Positions 25,379-33,764 of a DNA stretch of 64,000 nucleotides are shown here, in pieces. This stretch comes from an uncultured Tateyamaria sp. (GTDB lineage: Bacteria; Pseudomonadota; Alphaproteobacteria; Rhodobacterales; Rhodobacteraceae), in NCBI RefSeq assembly GCF_947497045.1, contig NZ_CANMEU010000004.1:310001-374000 (forward strand), written 5' to 3'. The notes below the pieces were generated by a model that did not search any database, was not told the origin of the DNA, and saw only the letters and a program-made list of their open reading frames with translations. How positions within the stretch are numbered: position 1 is the stretch's first letter; each line of letters opens with the position of its first letter. Position numbers and translations under genes: made by a program.

Positions 25379-26067
25379 GTGCGCGCAGCTTCGAATGCCG
25401 CCCAGGCAGTCTCGAACTCGGCAAAGCTGATTTGCTTGCCTTTGACCGCATCAAACACGATCCCTTCAGCGCGCATCAGCGTTGCGATGGCATCCGACAG
25501 GTCCTCGACCACCTCTTCGGGGATCACTACGGCCCCATGCCGGTCCGCATGGACCAGATCGCCGGGCCGGATGTCGAGCCCATGGATGCGCACCGGCTGG
25601 TCGTAATCAATCACATGCACATAGCCATGGCTTGGTCCGATAGAGCCCGCCACAACCGGATAACCGTCCGCCAGATCGCCAAGGTCACGCATGACCCCGT
25701 CTGTCAACGTGCCCGACAGCCCGAGCGCCTTGTGAATGTTGGTGTTGACCTCGCCCCAATAGGCCCCGATGGCGTTGGGCACGTCCAGATCCTGCACCAC
25801 GCAGACCGACGGGCGCGTGCCCTCGGCCATGTACTTGTAGTAGGCCATGCGTCGCGCCTTGATCACATCCGCCGGTTCGGTCGGCGGGGCCAGCGCGCGG
25901 ATGCGGGCCGTGCGCGCATAGCCAACCATGACGCCCGCAGGGTCCGAGGCCAGCATCGTGCCCCGCGTGAAGGCGTTGAACCCACGCTTGCCCTGCGCCA
26001 CCTCGATGGCGTTACAGACCGTGGGGGTATCGACCGATCTGAGCAGGTCATGGAGTGTGCCGTCCAT
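25375..26067 (-). CDS. RraA/HMG-aldolase-like family protein
   Basis: A 230-residue protein of the RraA-like fold that includes 4-hydroxy-4-methyl-2-oxoglutarate/4-carboxy-4-hydroxy-2-oxoadipate aldolases and demethylmenaquinone methyltransferase-like proteins. The enzyme signature is seen as GEVNTNIHKALGLSGTLTDG followed by VMRDL, with the Arg-Asp pair that binds substrate and metal. It may cleave a 4-hydroxy-2-oxo acid to pyruvate. I start at MDGTLHDLLRS (26067), four bases downstream of the MetE-like gene's stop. The position supports a carbon-cleavage step late in the pathway. Confidence 0.82.
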   Translation of the reverse strand: MDGTLHDLLRSVDTPTVCNAIEVAQGKRGFNAFTRGTMLASDPAGVMVGYARTARIRALAPPTEPADVIKARRMAYYKYMAEGTRPSVCVVQDLDVPNAIGAYWGEVNTNIHKALGLSGTLTDGVMRDLGDLADGYPVVAGSIGPSHGYVHVIDYDQPVRIHGLDIRPGDLVHADRHGAVVIPEEVVEDLSDAIATLMRAEGIVFDAVKGKQISFAEFETAWAAFEAART

Positions 26068-26071
26068 CGCC

Positions 26072-27196
26072 CTACCCCTTTGCCTTGGCCGCACCGGTAC
26101 TGAGTGCGTCGAGCTTGGCATAGGCGATTTCCGGATCGACCGAGCCGAACCCGGCAAAGGTGCCAAAACCGCAATCGCTGCCCGCGATCACCCGGTCTCC
26201 ACCGACGATATCGGTGAAGCGTTCGATACGTTGGGTCACGACCTCGGGGTGCTCGACGAAATTGGTGGTGGTGTCCACGACGCCCGGAACCAGCACCTTG
26301 TCGTCCGGAATCTCGGATTTGCGATCCCGGAAGACCGTCCATTCATGGGCATGGCGGGGGTTCGACGTCTCAAACAGCACATAGCGCGACTTGGTCGACA
26401 TGAGCGTCGGAAACACCGTGTCCATGTCGATGTCGCAGGTGTGGGGCCCCTCGTAGTTGCCCCAGCAGATATGCACCCGCACCTTGTCGGCGGGCACATC
26501 CGAGAGCGCATGGTTCAGCGCCTCGACGTGACTGTCAGCGATCTTGAGGAACTCCTTGTCGCTCAGATCAGCGAACAGCATGTGGCGGCTGAGGGCCAGA
26601 TCCGGGCAGTCCAGTTGCACATCCAAACCGGCGGCCACAATGGTCTCGTATTCCGCCTTCATCGCATCGGCGAGGGCAGCAAGGTAGGCATCCCGCGTCG
26701 GATAGAAATCGTTCTGCAGGAACAGCGAAATAACACCGGGTGAGGCGGCGTTCATAAACCCGCGCCTCACCCCGTGCTTGGCCATGGCCGCCTTGAGGTT
26801 GTCGATATCCTTTTGCAATTCGCCTTGCCCACGGCTCTTGACCGCGCCTGTGCACATGGGCCGAGCATATTGGGGCGTGCCGCCACCCTCTGCGAGACGC
26901 TTGAGAAAGCTGGGGAATTGCTTGAGGTCGGCGGGCGCGTTGCGCGGGCTGTCACCGGAAAAGCCGGTGTAGCGATCCTTGACATAGGTCGCATAGCTGA
27001 TCTTGGACGTCTCGCCATCGCTGACGATATCGACCCCGGCAGCAACTTGCCGCGCCACCGTGGCATCCACCGCCTTGGCCATCGCCGCATCAAAGGCGGC
27101 CGGGTCGTAAGGTTCTTCGCGTTCACGTGCAAAGATGAAATCGACCACCTCTTGGGTGCGGGGCAGGCTGCCGGTGTGGGTCGTGAGAATTGCCAT
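26072..27196 (-). CDS. cobalamin-independent methionine synthase II-family protein (MetE C-terminal-like)
   Basis: A 374-residue TIM-barrel protein matching the catalytic half of MetE but without its N-terminal half. The zinc ligands are all present: His242 and Cys244 in VHICWGN, Glu276 in VLFETSNP and Cys342 in AGSDCGFGT. It is therefore a functional zinc thiol alkyl/methyltransferase. Short MetE-like proteins include methionine synthases lacking folate specificity and epoxyalkane:coenzyme M transferases, so the acceptor and donor here are open. It follows a SAM-methyltransferase gene by nine bases and may remove or move a methyl group in the pathway. Confidence 0.85.
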   Translation of the reverse strand: MAILTTHTGSLPRTQEVVDFIFAREREEPYDPAAFDAAMAKAVDATVARQVAAGVDIVSDGETSKISYATYVKDRYTGFSGDSPRNAPADLKQFPSFLKRLAEGGGTPQYARPMCTGAVKSRGQGELQKDIDNLKAAMAKHGVRRGFMNAASPGVISLFLQNDFYPTRDAYLAALADAMKAEYETIVAAGLDVQLDCPDLALSRHMLFADLSDKEFLKIADSHVEALNHALSDVPADKVRVHICWGNYEGPHTCDIDMDTVFPTLMSTKSRYVLFETSNPRHAHEWTVFRDRKSEIPDDKVLVPGVVDTTTNFVEHPEVVTQRIERFTDIVGGDRVIAGSDCGFGTFAGFGSVDPEIAYAKLDALSTGAAKAKG

Positions 27197-27205
27197 CGTT
27201 CTGTC

Positions 27206-27832
27206 CTAGTCCTTGCGTGCCATCAGCACGCTGTGGTTTTGCGTCTCCGGGTCTTCAGCCAGAAACCCGGTCATGCGCAGGTCGTTGTTTTCAAGGCATG
27301 TCGCGTATTCGGCAGGCGAAAGAGAGGCGTGATAGACCGCCTCGCCGCCCACGGTGCCGCTGACCTCGCCCGCGCGTGGCCCCACGGTTATCAGCAGCGA
27401 ACCACCCGGGGCAAGGTGGCGGGCCATGTGCGCGATGCAGCTGCGCTGTTCTTCCGGGCGCAGGTGGAAAAAGCTGTCCCATGCCACGATCCCATCGAAT
27501 GTTTCGCCCAGGTCGAGGGTGCGCATATCGCCCTGTCGCCAGTCACCATCCGGCCAGCGGGCACGCGCGATATTCAGCATGGAGGTCGCAAAATCAACGC
27601 CCGTGACCGCGAACCCCTCGGCGATGAACCAGCGCGCAATCGGCTCGCCAGCGCCGCAGCCCAGATCAAGCACCCGCGCCCCTGCTGGCAGCCCGTTGGT
27701 GAACCGCGCCAGCCACCGCGCCTCGAACAACGCGCGCGAGCGCGTCGCGTCATAGGCGGCGGCCTGACGTTCATAGACCTCGCGCGTATCTTCGGAGGAG
27801 GCGTTGGGTGTCCGTGTCACTGGCCTTGCCAT
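27206..27832 (-). CDS. class I SAM-dependent methyltransferase
   Basis: A 208-residue Rossmann methyltransferase. Motif I is RVLDLGCGAGEPIARW, followed by the acidic loop VTGVDFATSMLNIARAR, motif II-like EDMRTLDLGETFDGIVAW (seen as GDMRTLDLG) and the LAPGGSLLITVG strand. The substrate is unknown; FDGIVAWDSFFHL and the MT11-type layout suggest a small molecule. The start lies inside the end of the cupin gene (16-base overlap), so the two are coupled. Confidence 0.87.
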   Translation of the reverse strand: MARPVTRTPNASSEDTREVYERQAAAYDATRSRALFEARWLARFTNGLPAGARVLDLGCGAGEPIARWFIAEGFAVTGVDFATSMLNIARARWPDGDWRQGDMRTLDLGETFDGIVAWDSFFHLRPEEQRSCIAHMARHLAPGGSLLITVGPRAGEVSGTVGGEAVYHASLSPAEYATCLENNDLRMTGFLAEDPETQNHSVLMARKD

Positions 27833-28785
27833 GTCGGCCCCGCCGGATCGTCCGTGCCCACGATATGATAAAGTGACGCCTCACCCGTCATCGAGGGTAC
27901 CGCGCTGTGGGCCAGATTTTCGGGCACGCTCATGGTGTCGCCGGGCGCAAGCGTGGTCGCGCCGCCCTCCCATGTGACCCGCCAATGGCCCCGCATCGGC
28001 ATCAGGACCGACGGCCGGTCATGTGCGTGCATCGCGTCGGTCGCGCTGCCACGGGTGATGAAATCAACCTCAAAGCCCGGCTTGTCGCGGATGATCCCTC
28101 TCTCGCCGATCACTTTGCAAGGATCATGCTGCGCCAACGCCATCATATCGTGATAGCGGCGCACGCCCATGCCCACGACCTGCATCGGGGTCATTTCGGG
28201 GTAGGTTTTCAGTTCCTCTTCGTTCAGCAGCGGCATGGGCCTTACACCCTCGGGCAGATCGTCACCCTTCTTGCTGTCATAGAGCTTGCCGTTCTCGCCC
28301 AGCACCAGCCCGTGATCACGCGCATCCTCGATCACCTGTGGGGCCCAGATCACACCGCCCCCCGCATCGTCGCCCCCAAGGATCGCCATGATCATCCCGT
28401 AGTCCGTGCCGATATTCTCGAACCCGCGAAAAATGCCGGTGGGGATGTTGATGATATCCCCCTCTTCCAGCACGACCTCTCCGGCGGTGCCGTGGCGGCC
28501 CCAAAAGAACCGCCAGCGCCCCGACAGGACAAAGAACACCTCGGCCGTGCGGTGGCTGTGCAGCGAATTGCGGCATTTGGGCGGTTGCCCGGCTGCTCCG
28601 ATATTGAACCCGTGCGGCACCGCGATATGCACGTGCTGGTCGGGAGATTCCGAAACCCCACCGCCGATGATGGTAAAGTTCTCTTTCTGGTCCGAACCGG
28701 GCGTGTGGGCGTCGATAAATGCGGTCTTGCAAGGCATCAGGTCGCCATAACGCACGATGCGCGGCTCCATCTCGGCGGGGGTCAT
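27817..28785 (-). CDS. bicupin protein
   Basis: A 322-residue protein with two cupin domains. The first has NSLHSHRTAEVFFVLSGRWR and EEGDIINIPTGIFRGFEN, with His residues in the metal-binding pattern HxH...E. The second has AMHAHDRPSVLMPMRGHWRV and PGDTMSVPENLAHSAV. The layout resembles gentisate/salicylate 1,2-dioxygenase-type bicupins, but only the first domain has a near-complete metal set, so it could be an oxygenase, an isomerase or a binding protein. I start at MTPAEMEPRI (28785); the ATG overlaps the stop of the preceding gene by four bases. Confidence 0.8.
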   Translation of the reverse strand: MTPAEMEPRIVRYGDLMPCKTAFIDAHTPGSDQKENFTIIGGGVSESPDQHVHIAVPHGFNIGAAGQPPKCRNSLHSHRTAEVFFVLSGRWRFFWGRHGTAGEVVLEEGDIINIPTGIFRGFENIGTDYGMIMAILGGDDAGGGVIWAPQVIEDARDHGLVLGENGKLYDSKKGDDLPEGVRPMPLLNEEELKTYPEMTPMQVVGMGVRRYHDMMALAQHDPCKVIGERGIIRDKPGFEVDFITRGSATDAMHAHDRPSVLMPMRGHWRVTWEGGATTLAPGDTMSVPENLAHSAVPSMTGEASLYHIVGTDDPAGPTWQGQ

Positions 28786-29318
28786 GGTGTCGTCCTTTCG
28801 GGTGGTAAAAACGGGGTGGGCAACGGCGTGCCCGGCGTGGTTTGGGTGAGGTCGGCGTGGATCCAGACCATGCGGTCGCAGAACCAGACTTTGGGAAGGA
28901 TGGTGGCAATCACTCCAAGAACCGTCGCCCATGGATTCAGCACCGCAATTCCATAGATCAGAGGCACAGCACCAAGGGCCGACAGCCCGGTCAGGATATG
29001 GGCGGCACGGATGTGATGGGCGGGGATGTCGTGCCGGTCACGGGCCAGAAATACCCGTTCACCAAGCGTGGCACGTGCGGCCCATGTACCATAATCGTTC
29101 GGGGGTGGAAAGGCGCGCGGGTTGAACCATGTCCACGCCGCAGCGCCGATAACGGCAGGCAGCGCCCACCAGCCGATCCAGACCCGCGCGTAGATCGCCA
29201 AAACCAACACAGGCAGGCAAGTGAACCGCGTCCAGACGCTGAGCGGGTTGGCATGGCGGCACCAGTCGGCATCCTCCATCCCCATCAGGCGTTCGGCGGC
29301 GCGGTAGATGTCGCTCAT
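28782..29318 (-). CDS. small membrane protein, DUF6653-like
   Basis: A 178-residue protein with about four hydrophobic segments (FTCLPVLVLAIYARVWIGWW, PAVIGAAAWTWF, AAHILTGLSALGAVPLIYGI, WATVLGVIATILPKVWFCDR). The soluble N-terminus MSDIYRAAERLMGMEDADWCRHANPLSVWTR and the FNPRAFPPP and GERVFLAR motifs match proteins usually labelled DUF6653. No function is known. It overlaps both neighbours by four bases, so it belongs to the cluster transcript. Confidence 0.72.
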   Translation of the reverse strand: MSDIYRAAERLMGMEDADWCRHANPLSVWTRFTCLPVLVLAIYARVWIGWWALPAVIGAAAWTWFNPRAFPPPNDYGTWAARATLGERVFLARDRHDIPAHHIRAAHILTGLSALGAVPLIYGIAVLNPWATVLGVIATILPKVWFCDRMVWIHADLTQTTPGTPLPTPFLPPERTTP

Positions 29319-29929
29319 CCCTGCCCCTTTGCAGCGGCCAGGGCCTTTTCAAGTTCGGCAATGCGCGCGGTCAGCTTGTCCATCTCGGGGGTCACAAGCT
29401 GTGCAATCTCGCTGACATCGAACCGGGGGGTGATGAATTGCGGGCAGTTCCAGTCGAAGGCCACCAGCTTGATGGTCACGAGGCGTTCGACCCGGCCCTG
29501 CCCCTCGACCGCGACACGTGCAGCAAGGTCGGGGTCCGCCTCCGCCGCCTGAAAGGTCGCATGACCCTGCAACTTCATCCGGGCCTTGCGCGGATACTCC
29601 ATCAGAAACAGCGACACCCGATCATCACCCGCGAGGTTCCCTTCGGATATGTGCTGCATGTTCCCGCGGTAGTCTGCAAAGGCGAGCGTGTGGTCATCGA
29701 GCACATGCAGGAACCCCGCCGGCCCGCCGCGATGCTGGATATAGGGCCAGCCGGTTTCGGACACAGTGGCCATGTAGAACGACGTGCGGTTGGCGATGAA
29801 TGCGACCTCGTCCTCGGTCAGACTATGGGTGCGCGCGCCATAGCTGCGCGCGTACATATCCGCCGAACCTTCGGCCTCTTGCAAGGCCTTGACCGCATCG
29901 GTGAACATCACCTCGTCATATCGTTGCAC
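29315..29929 (-). CDS. pyridoxamine 5'-phosphate oxidase-like flavin-binding protein
   Basis: A 204-residue split-barrel protein of the PNPOx-like superfamily. ADMYARSYG precedes the barrel: FIANRTSFYMATVSETGWPY, IQHRGGPAGFLHVLDDHTLAFADYRGN and RVSLFLMEYPRKARMKLQGHA, a pattern typical of FMN- or F420-binding members. The C-terminus is a predicted coiled coil (MDKLTARIAELEKALAAAKG). The start is uncertain: GTG at 29929 or ATG at 29908 (MFTDAVKAL), the latter behind GAGG. A redox step in the cluster pathway is plausible. Confidence 0.82.
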   Translation of the reverse strand: MQRYDEVMFTDAVKALQEAEGSADMYARSYGARTHSLTEDEVAFIANRTSFYMATVSETGWPYIQHRGGPAGFLHVLDDHTLAFADYRGNMQHISEGNLAGDDRVSLFLMEYPRKARMKLQGHATFQAAEADPDLAARVAVEGQGRVERLVTIKLVAFDWNCPQFITPRFDVSEIAQLVTPEMDKLTARIAELEKALAAAKGQG

Positions 29930-29972
29930 ATTCCTGCCCTTTCATTGTTCCGAAAATACTCAAATCCGACAC

Positions 29973-30941
29973 TCAGCCCGTCTGCATCAGGATCTGTTTC
30001 CAGATCGCGGTTTCATCAAACAGCGCATATTCGCGGCGCAACCCCCATGGGCCGAACTCGGCATGGGAAATCCCAAGGACATAGACTTCGGCCCCCGTGG
30101 GCGCGCCGAAATACCCCCACCCGTCATGCTTGCCATGCAGCGCCCACCGGATCGCGGCGCGGGGCGGCATCAGGTCGTCATCGCGCCCGATCTGATGGTC
30201 GATGGTGAATTTTGCATCAGGAAACGAGGCGCGCAGCCCCATCCAGAACCGATCGACGGGGCCGTGGCTGTGACCCGTCAGGCCGCCGGGATATTCGGAC
30301 TGCACCGCCCGATCATATTCGGCCGGAATGACTGCCATGTCAGCCCCCATGATCCGGGTTAGGATATCCGCATATTTCGCACCCCAAGCGTTGTCGTTGC
30401 CACGCCCCTCATAGGGGCCGGGCTTGTCGGTGGCGGGGGTCAGCGGCATGCGCGCCCGTTCCATGCCGCCTTCGCGCTCGATCAGGTCGGCGGCAAAGGC
30501 CTTGGCCTCCCACCCGATCTGGTTGACGATGGCGGTCTGGTCGCGGATCAGCCATTCGTCATTGATCTGGTCGTTGATCGCGTGACAATCGGCGATGATG
30601 CGATAGGTCAGCTTCTTGCCGCTCGCCTTGCCATACATCCCGTCCGCCAGATGGGTCGCCGTGGACAAAAGCCGATGCGAGGACAACATCCCCTCTTCGG
30701 GGGTACCGGACCAGATCACATCCTCGCCCAGCAACGTCCGGTCGGGGAACTCGGCAAGCGTGGCCATCGTCGCCCCGATCACCTTTTCATTGCCAATCAC
30801 CACGGAGGCGGGCGAGCGCACCACGATATCGGGGCTGTAATAGTGATGCAGGGTCGCGATGCCGCGATCCTCCCAGATTTCCTTGGTGATGCCGATGATA
30901 TAATCGGGGAAGTCCTTCCACCGGTTCGAAAAGCCCTTCAT
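29973..30941 (-). CDS. tandem SnoaL/NTF2-like protein, divergent member
   Basis: A 322-residue protein with two SnoaL-like cone-shaped domains (about 1-140 and 185-320): LHHYYSPDIVVRSPASVVIG, EFPDRTLLGEDVIW, IVNQIGWEAKAFA and, in the second half, EYPGGLTGHSHGPVDRFW and GPWGLRREYALFDETAIW. SnoaL-fold proteins are isomerases, cyclases, dehydratases or hydrolases; the activity here is unknown. It lacks the WxGxxGxG and DFWx(n)ENWV signatures of its four relatives in the cluster. It overlaps the LacI-family gene by four bases. Confidence 0.8.
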   Translation of the reverse strand: MKGFSNRWKDFPDYIIGITKEIWEDRGIATLHHYYSPDIVVRSPASVVIGNEKVIGATMATLAEFPDRTLLGEDVIWSGTPEEGMLSSHRLLSTATHLADGMYGKASGKKLTYRIIADCHAINDQINDEWLIRDQTAIVNQIGWEAKAFAADLIEREGGMERARMPLTPATDKPGPYEGRGNDNAWGAKYADILTRIMGADMAVIPAEYDRAVQSEYPGGLTGHSHGPVDRFWMGLRASFPDAKFTIDHQIGRDDDLMPPRAAIRWALHGKHDGWGYFGAPTGAEVYVLGISHAEFGPWGLRREYALFDETAIWKQILMQTG

Positions 30942-31957
30942 GGGGTGTATCCTTTGGGTATGCGGGCCGAGCCGCGCAGGATGAGCGGGCCATCCAGTGC
31001 GACACGACGGGGTTTGGTTTCGGGATCGGCCAGGCGATCCAGCAGAATATCGACGGTGGCTTGAGCCATCTGGCCCGCCGGCTGGCGCACGGTGGTCAGA
31101 TCATAGCTTGGCCAGGCGGCCAGCGTCACATCGTCATAGCCCACAACCGACACGTCCCCCGGTACCGACAGCCCCAGCTCAAAACGCAGCACATCCATGA
31201 CCGCAAAAGCCATGTGATCATTGGCGCAAAACACGGCATCGGGTTGGTCGGGCCGGTCAAACATGGCGCGCGCCGCCACCTTGGCCTTTTCAAAGTCAAA
31301 GTCGCTCACGCCGCGCGCACACAGGTTATGGCCTGCCCTCTCAAGGCCCGCCACAAACCCCGCCTCCCGGTCACGTTGGGTCGAGGCCCCCTCCCACCCC
31401 GCGATATGCGCGATCCGCTTGTGCCCACCCGCGATCAGAAATTCGGCCAGCTTGTGACCGCCATGATAATTGTCCGAAGTGACAGACGACAGCCGATCAT
31501 CATCCTGTGCCCGGTTGAACAGAACGATGGGAATGCCCGCCGCCTCACAGCGCATGGTCAGATCGTTGGACATGCCCACGGACGCCGCAATGATCCCGTC
31601 CACCTGATAATCCAGCAGCTCTTTCATCACCTCGTCAGCCTCTTCACCCGAGTTGGAGGCCATGAAGACCAACACGTGATAGCCGCGCTGTTGCAGGGAG
31701 CGGCTCAGGCGCTCGATCGCCTCGGGGTAGAAGTGGTTTTCCAGATAGGCAACCAACAGCCCGATGATCCGACTGCGCCCGGTGATCAGGCTGCGCGCCA
31801 GCACGTTGGGGCGATAGCCAAGCGCGTCAGCGGCACTGCGCACCTTGTCCGCCGTGCGTTTTGACACGGACGCACCGGGCGTGAATACGCGGCTCACCGC
31901 CGAGCGGGAAACCCCCGCCTGTTCGGCCACATCCAGTGCTGTCACCTTGTCGGGCAT
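30938..31957 (-). CDS. LacI-family transcriptional regulator
   Basis: A 339-residue regulator. The N-terminal helix-turn-helix is ALDVAEQAGVSRSAVSRVFT, followed by the hinge LGYRPNVLARSLITGRSRIIG, and a periplasmic-binding-like effector domain (residues 60-330) with SVVGYDDVTLAAWPSYDLTTVRQP, the usual sugar-binding features. It is probably the repressor of this cluster, acting at the palindrome 42914-42935. I start at the ATG of 31957 because it overlaps the SDR stop (TGATG); a TTG at 31972 would add five residues. The effector is likely the imported substrate or an intermediate. Confidence 0.92.
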   Translation of the reverse strand: MPDKVTALDVAEQAGVSRSAVSRVFTPGASVSKRTADKVRSAADALGYRPNVLARSLITGRSRIIGLLVAYLENHFYPEAIERLSRSLQQRGYHVLVFMASNSGEEADEVMKELLDYQVDGIIAASVGMSNDLTMRCEAAGIPIVLFNRAQDDDRLSSVTSDNYHGGHKLAEFLIAGGHKRIAHIAGWEGASTQRDREAGFVAGLERAGHNLCARGVSDFDFEKAKVAARAMFDRPDQPDAVFCANDHMAFAVMDVLRFELGLSVPGDVSVVGYDDVTLAAWPSYDLTTVRQPAGQMAQATVDILLDRLADPETKPRRVALDGPLILRGSARIPKGYTP

Positions 31958-32718
31958 CAGTCGGCTGTCCAACCTCCGTCAATCAACATCGAGGTCCCGG
32001 TGACCATCGCCGAAGCATCCGAGGCCAGGAACAGAACCGCACCCATGATATCCTCGACCTCGCCAACGCGGGGCAGCTTGATCTTGTCCATGATCCACGC
32101 AAATCGGTCCGGGTCCTGAAACGACTTTTCGGTAAATGCAGTGCGTATGAAGGTCGGGCAGATCGTGTTGATACGGATATTGGCCTTGCCCCACTCGATG
32201 GCCATGGCCTTTACCATGCCCTCAACCCCATGTTTGGTCGCGCAATAGACGGCCCGGTCAATGCCGCCCACGTGGCCCATCTGGGACGAGATATGGATGA
32301 TGCTGCCCGGCTTGCCTGCGGCCGTGAGGGCGCGCGCCGCTGCCGTCGACAAGAAATACGCGCCCTTGAGGTTGATGGCGACCACCGCATCGAAATCATC
32401 CGGTGCCGTGTCCATGGACGGGCCATGGCGCGCCAACCCGGCAGAATTCAGCACGATATCGAATGGCGTATCAAAAGCCGCATCGACCGCCGCGATATCG
32501 CTTTGGTCCAGCGGCATCGCCTCGGCGCTCCACCCCTGTGCGGTCATCGCCTCGACCACATCGGCCAGCGCGTCTGCGCGCCGCGCCGCGCAGACAACAT
32601 GCGCGCCCGCCTCGGCCAGCGCCACGGCGCAGCCGAGCCCGATGCCAGAGGACGCCCCCGTCACCAGTGCGCGTTTGCCAGCCAGATCAAAGGACGGAGT
32701 GCGGGGCAGATCGCTCAC
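31957..32718 (-). CDS. short-chain dehydrogenase/reductase (SDR)
   Basis: A 253-residue classical SDR with the cofactor motif TGASSGIGLGCA, NSAGLARHG, catalytic Ser in HISSQMGHVGG, and Tyr/Lys in YCATKHGVEG, ending MLIDGGWTAD. The pattern resembles gluconate/sugar-alcohol dehydrogenases (for example Gno-like enzymes). AARRAD after strand 2 suggests NADP or NAD with mixed preference. The GTG at 32718 overlaps the upstream stop (GTGA), so I prefer it to the GTG at 32727. It is translationally coupled to the regulator gene downstream. Confidence 0.9.
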   Translation of the reverse strand: MSDLPRTPSFDLAGKRALVTGASSGIGLGCAVALAEAGAHVVCAARRADALADVVEAMTAQGWSAEAMPLDQSDIAAVDAAFDTPFDIVLNSAGLARHGPSMDTAPDDFDAVVAINLKGAYFLSTAAARALTAAGKPGSIIHISSQMGHVGGIDRAVYCATKHGVEGMVKAMAIEWGKANIRINTICPTFIRTAFTEKSFQDPDRFAWIMDKIKLPRVGEVEDIMGAVLFLASDASAMVTGTSMLIDGGWTAD

Positions 32719-33764
32719 AGCGCACACCCGGTCTGGGCATCAAAACCCGCCCGCGCCTTGTTGAACTCGCGCATGCGTCCCAGCACATCGACCCCGATCT
32801 GGTCATACATATGCAGCAAATCCACCATCACCCAATTCTCCCGTATCAATCCATGTTCAAGCCGCCAGAAGTCGAGGCTGCGCATCGCGATCCTCTTATG
32901 CGTTGGCGGCAGGCCCAGCCAGCCGCCATGTGTGATCGTCTGGTACATATCGGGCCAGCCGGTCACCGCTGCGTAATTCCGGTCGCCAAAGAAGTGATAC
33001 ACGATCTCGCCCACATATTGACCCCGATCCGGCATCCCGTTCAGGAACGGGATCTGGTGCCAGTTGCGAAAGCCCGCGATCCCGCGCCCCGATCCAATGC
33101 CCGAAGGGCCGTACCACATCATCTTCGGATGCCAGAACCGCGCCATCTCCATCACCTCGGGGCCGCCCTGGCTGGGGTGCTTTTTGAGGTGCGTGAGCAT
33201 GTCGATGATGTGCTCGCAGGTGGTCTGGCCCGCCGCGGGGTCATAGGGGCCGGGCACCATCCCATCACACGTCGCAGGCCCCGGCACATGCCACTCACGG
33301 CCCAGACTGGGCACCATGGGCCATGCGCCCGCCTGCATCATCACCTCTGGAATGTCCCACAGCGCCTGCATCTCGACGATCTTGCCCTCTTGGAGGCGGT
33401 AAAATTCGTGAAACCGCATGTGAACGATGTGACCTGTGGGCGGAATGTCCAGCCATGGGGCCGTGAAGGTGCCAGTATAATACCCCCCACAGCCGACCCA
33501 ATCACCCCCTTGCAGCGTCGGCCCCGCCATCACGATATGATCGCGCCGCTCAAGGTCGGGAATGGCCCGGATCAGCGGGCCATAGGTTGCGTCCAGATAG
33601 GCATCCACGCCCGATATCGTCTCGAACGGAAACGCGAGGTTGAATACGACATCGGGCGCGCAGACCTCACGCAGGACGGTGCGCAGCGCATTAAGATCAA
33701 AATCATACATCGCTGCGCGCAACGGCGCGATCAGGGCCTTGTTGCGATCATGTACATGGCTCAT
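32715..33764 (-). CDS. tandem SnoaL/NTF2-like protein
   Basis: A 349-residue protein made of two SnoaL-like domains. In the second, WYGPSGIGSG (217-226) and the C-terminal signature LDFWRLEHGLIRENWVMVDL (297-316), followed by QIGVDVLGRM, are shared with the neighbouring gene, with the single-domain protein at 36153-36689 and with the divergent gene at 42950. The first domain has CGGYYTGTFTAPWLDIPPTG. No signal peptide. Catalysis is unknown; conserved Asp, His and Glu residues line the expected pocket. It overlaps both neighbours by four bases. Confidence 0.82.
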   Translation of the reverse strand: MSHVHDRNKALIAPLRAAMYDFDLNALRTVLREVCAPDVVFNLAFPFETISGVDAYLDATYGPLIRAIPDLERRDHIVMAGPTLQGGDWVGCGGYYTGTFTAPWLDIPPTGHIVHMRFHEFYRLQEGKIVEMQALWDIPEVMMQAGAWPMVPSLGREWHVPGPATCDGMVPGPYDPAAGQTTCEHIIDMLTHLKKHPSQGGPEVMEMARFWHPKMMWYGPSGIGSGRGIAGFRNWHQIPFLNGMPDRGQYVGEIVYHFFGDRNYAAVTGWPDMYQTITHGGWLGLPPTHKRIAMRSLDFWRLEHGLIRENWVMVDLLHMYDQIGVDVLGRMREFNKARAGFDAQTGCAL

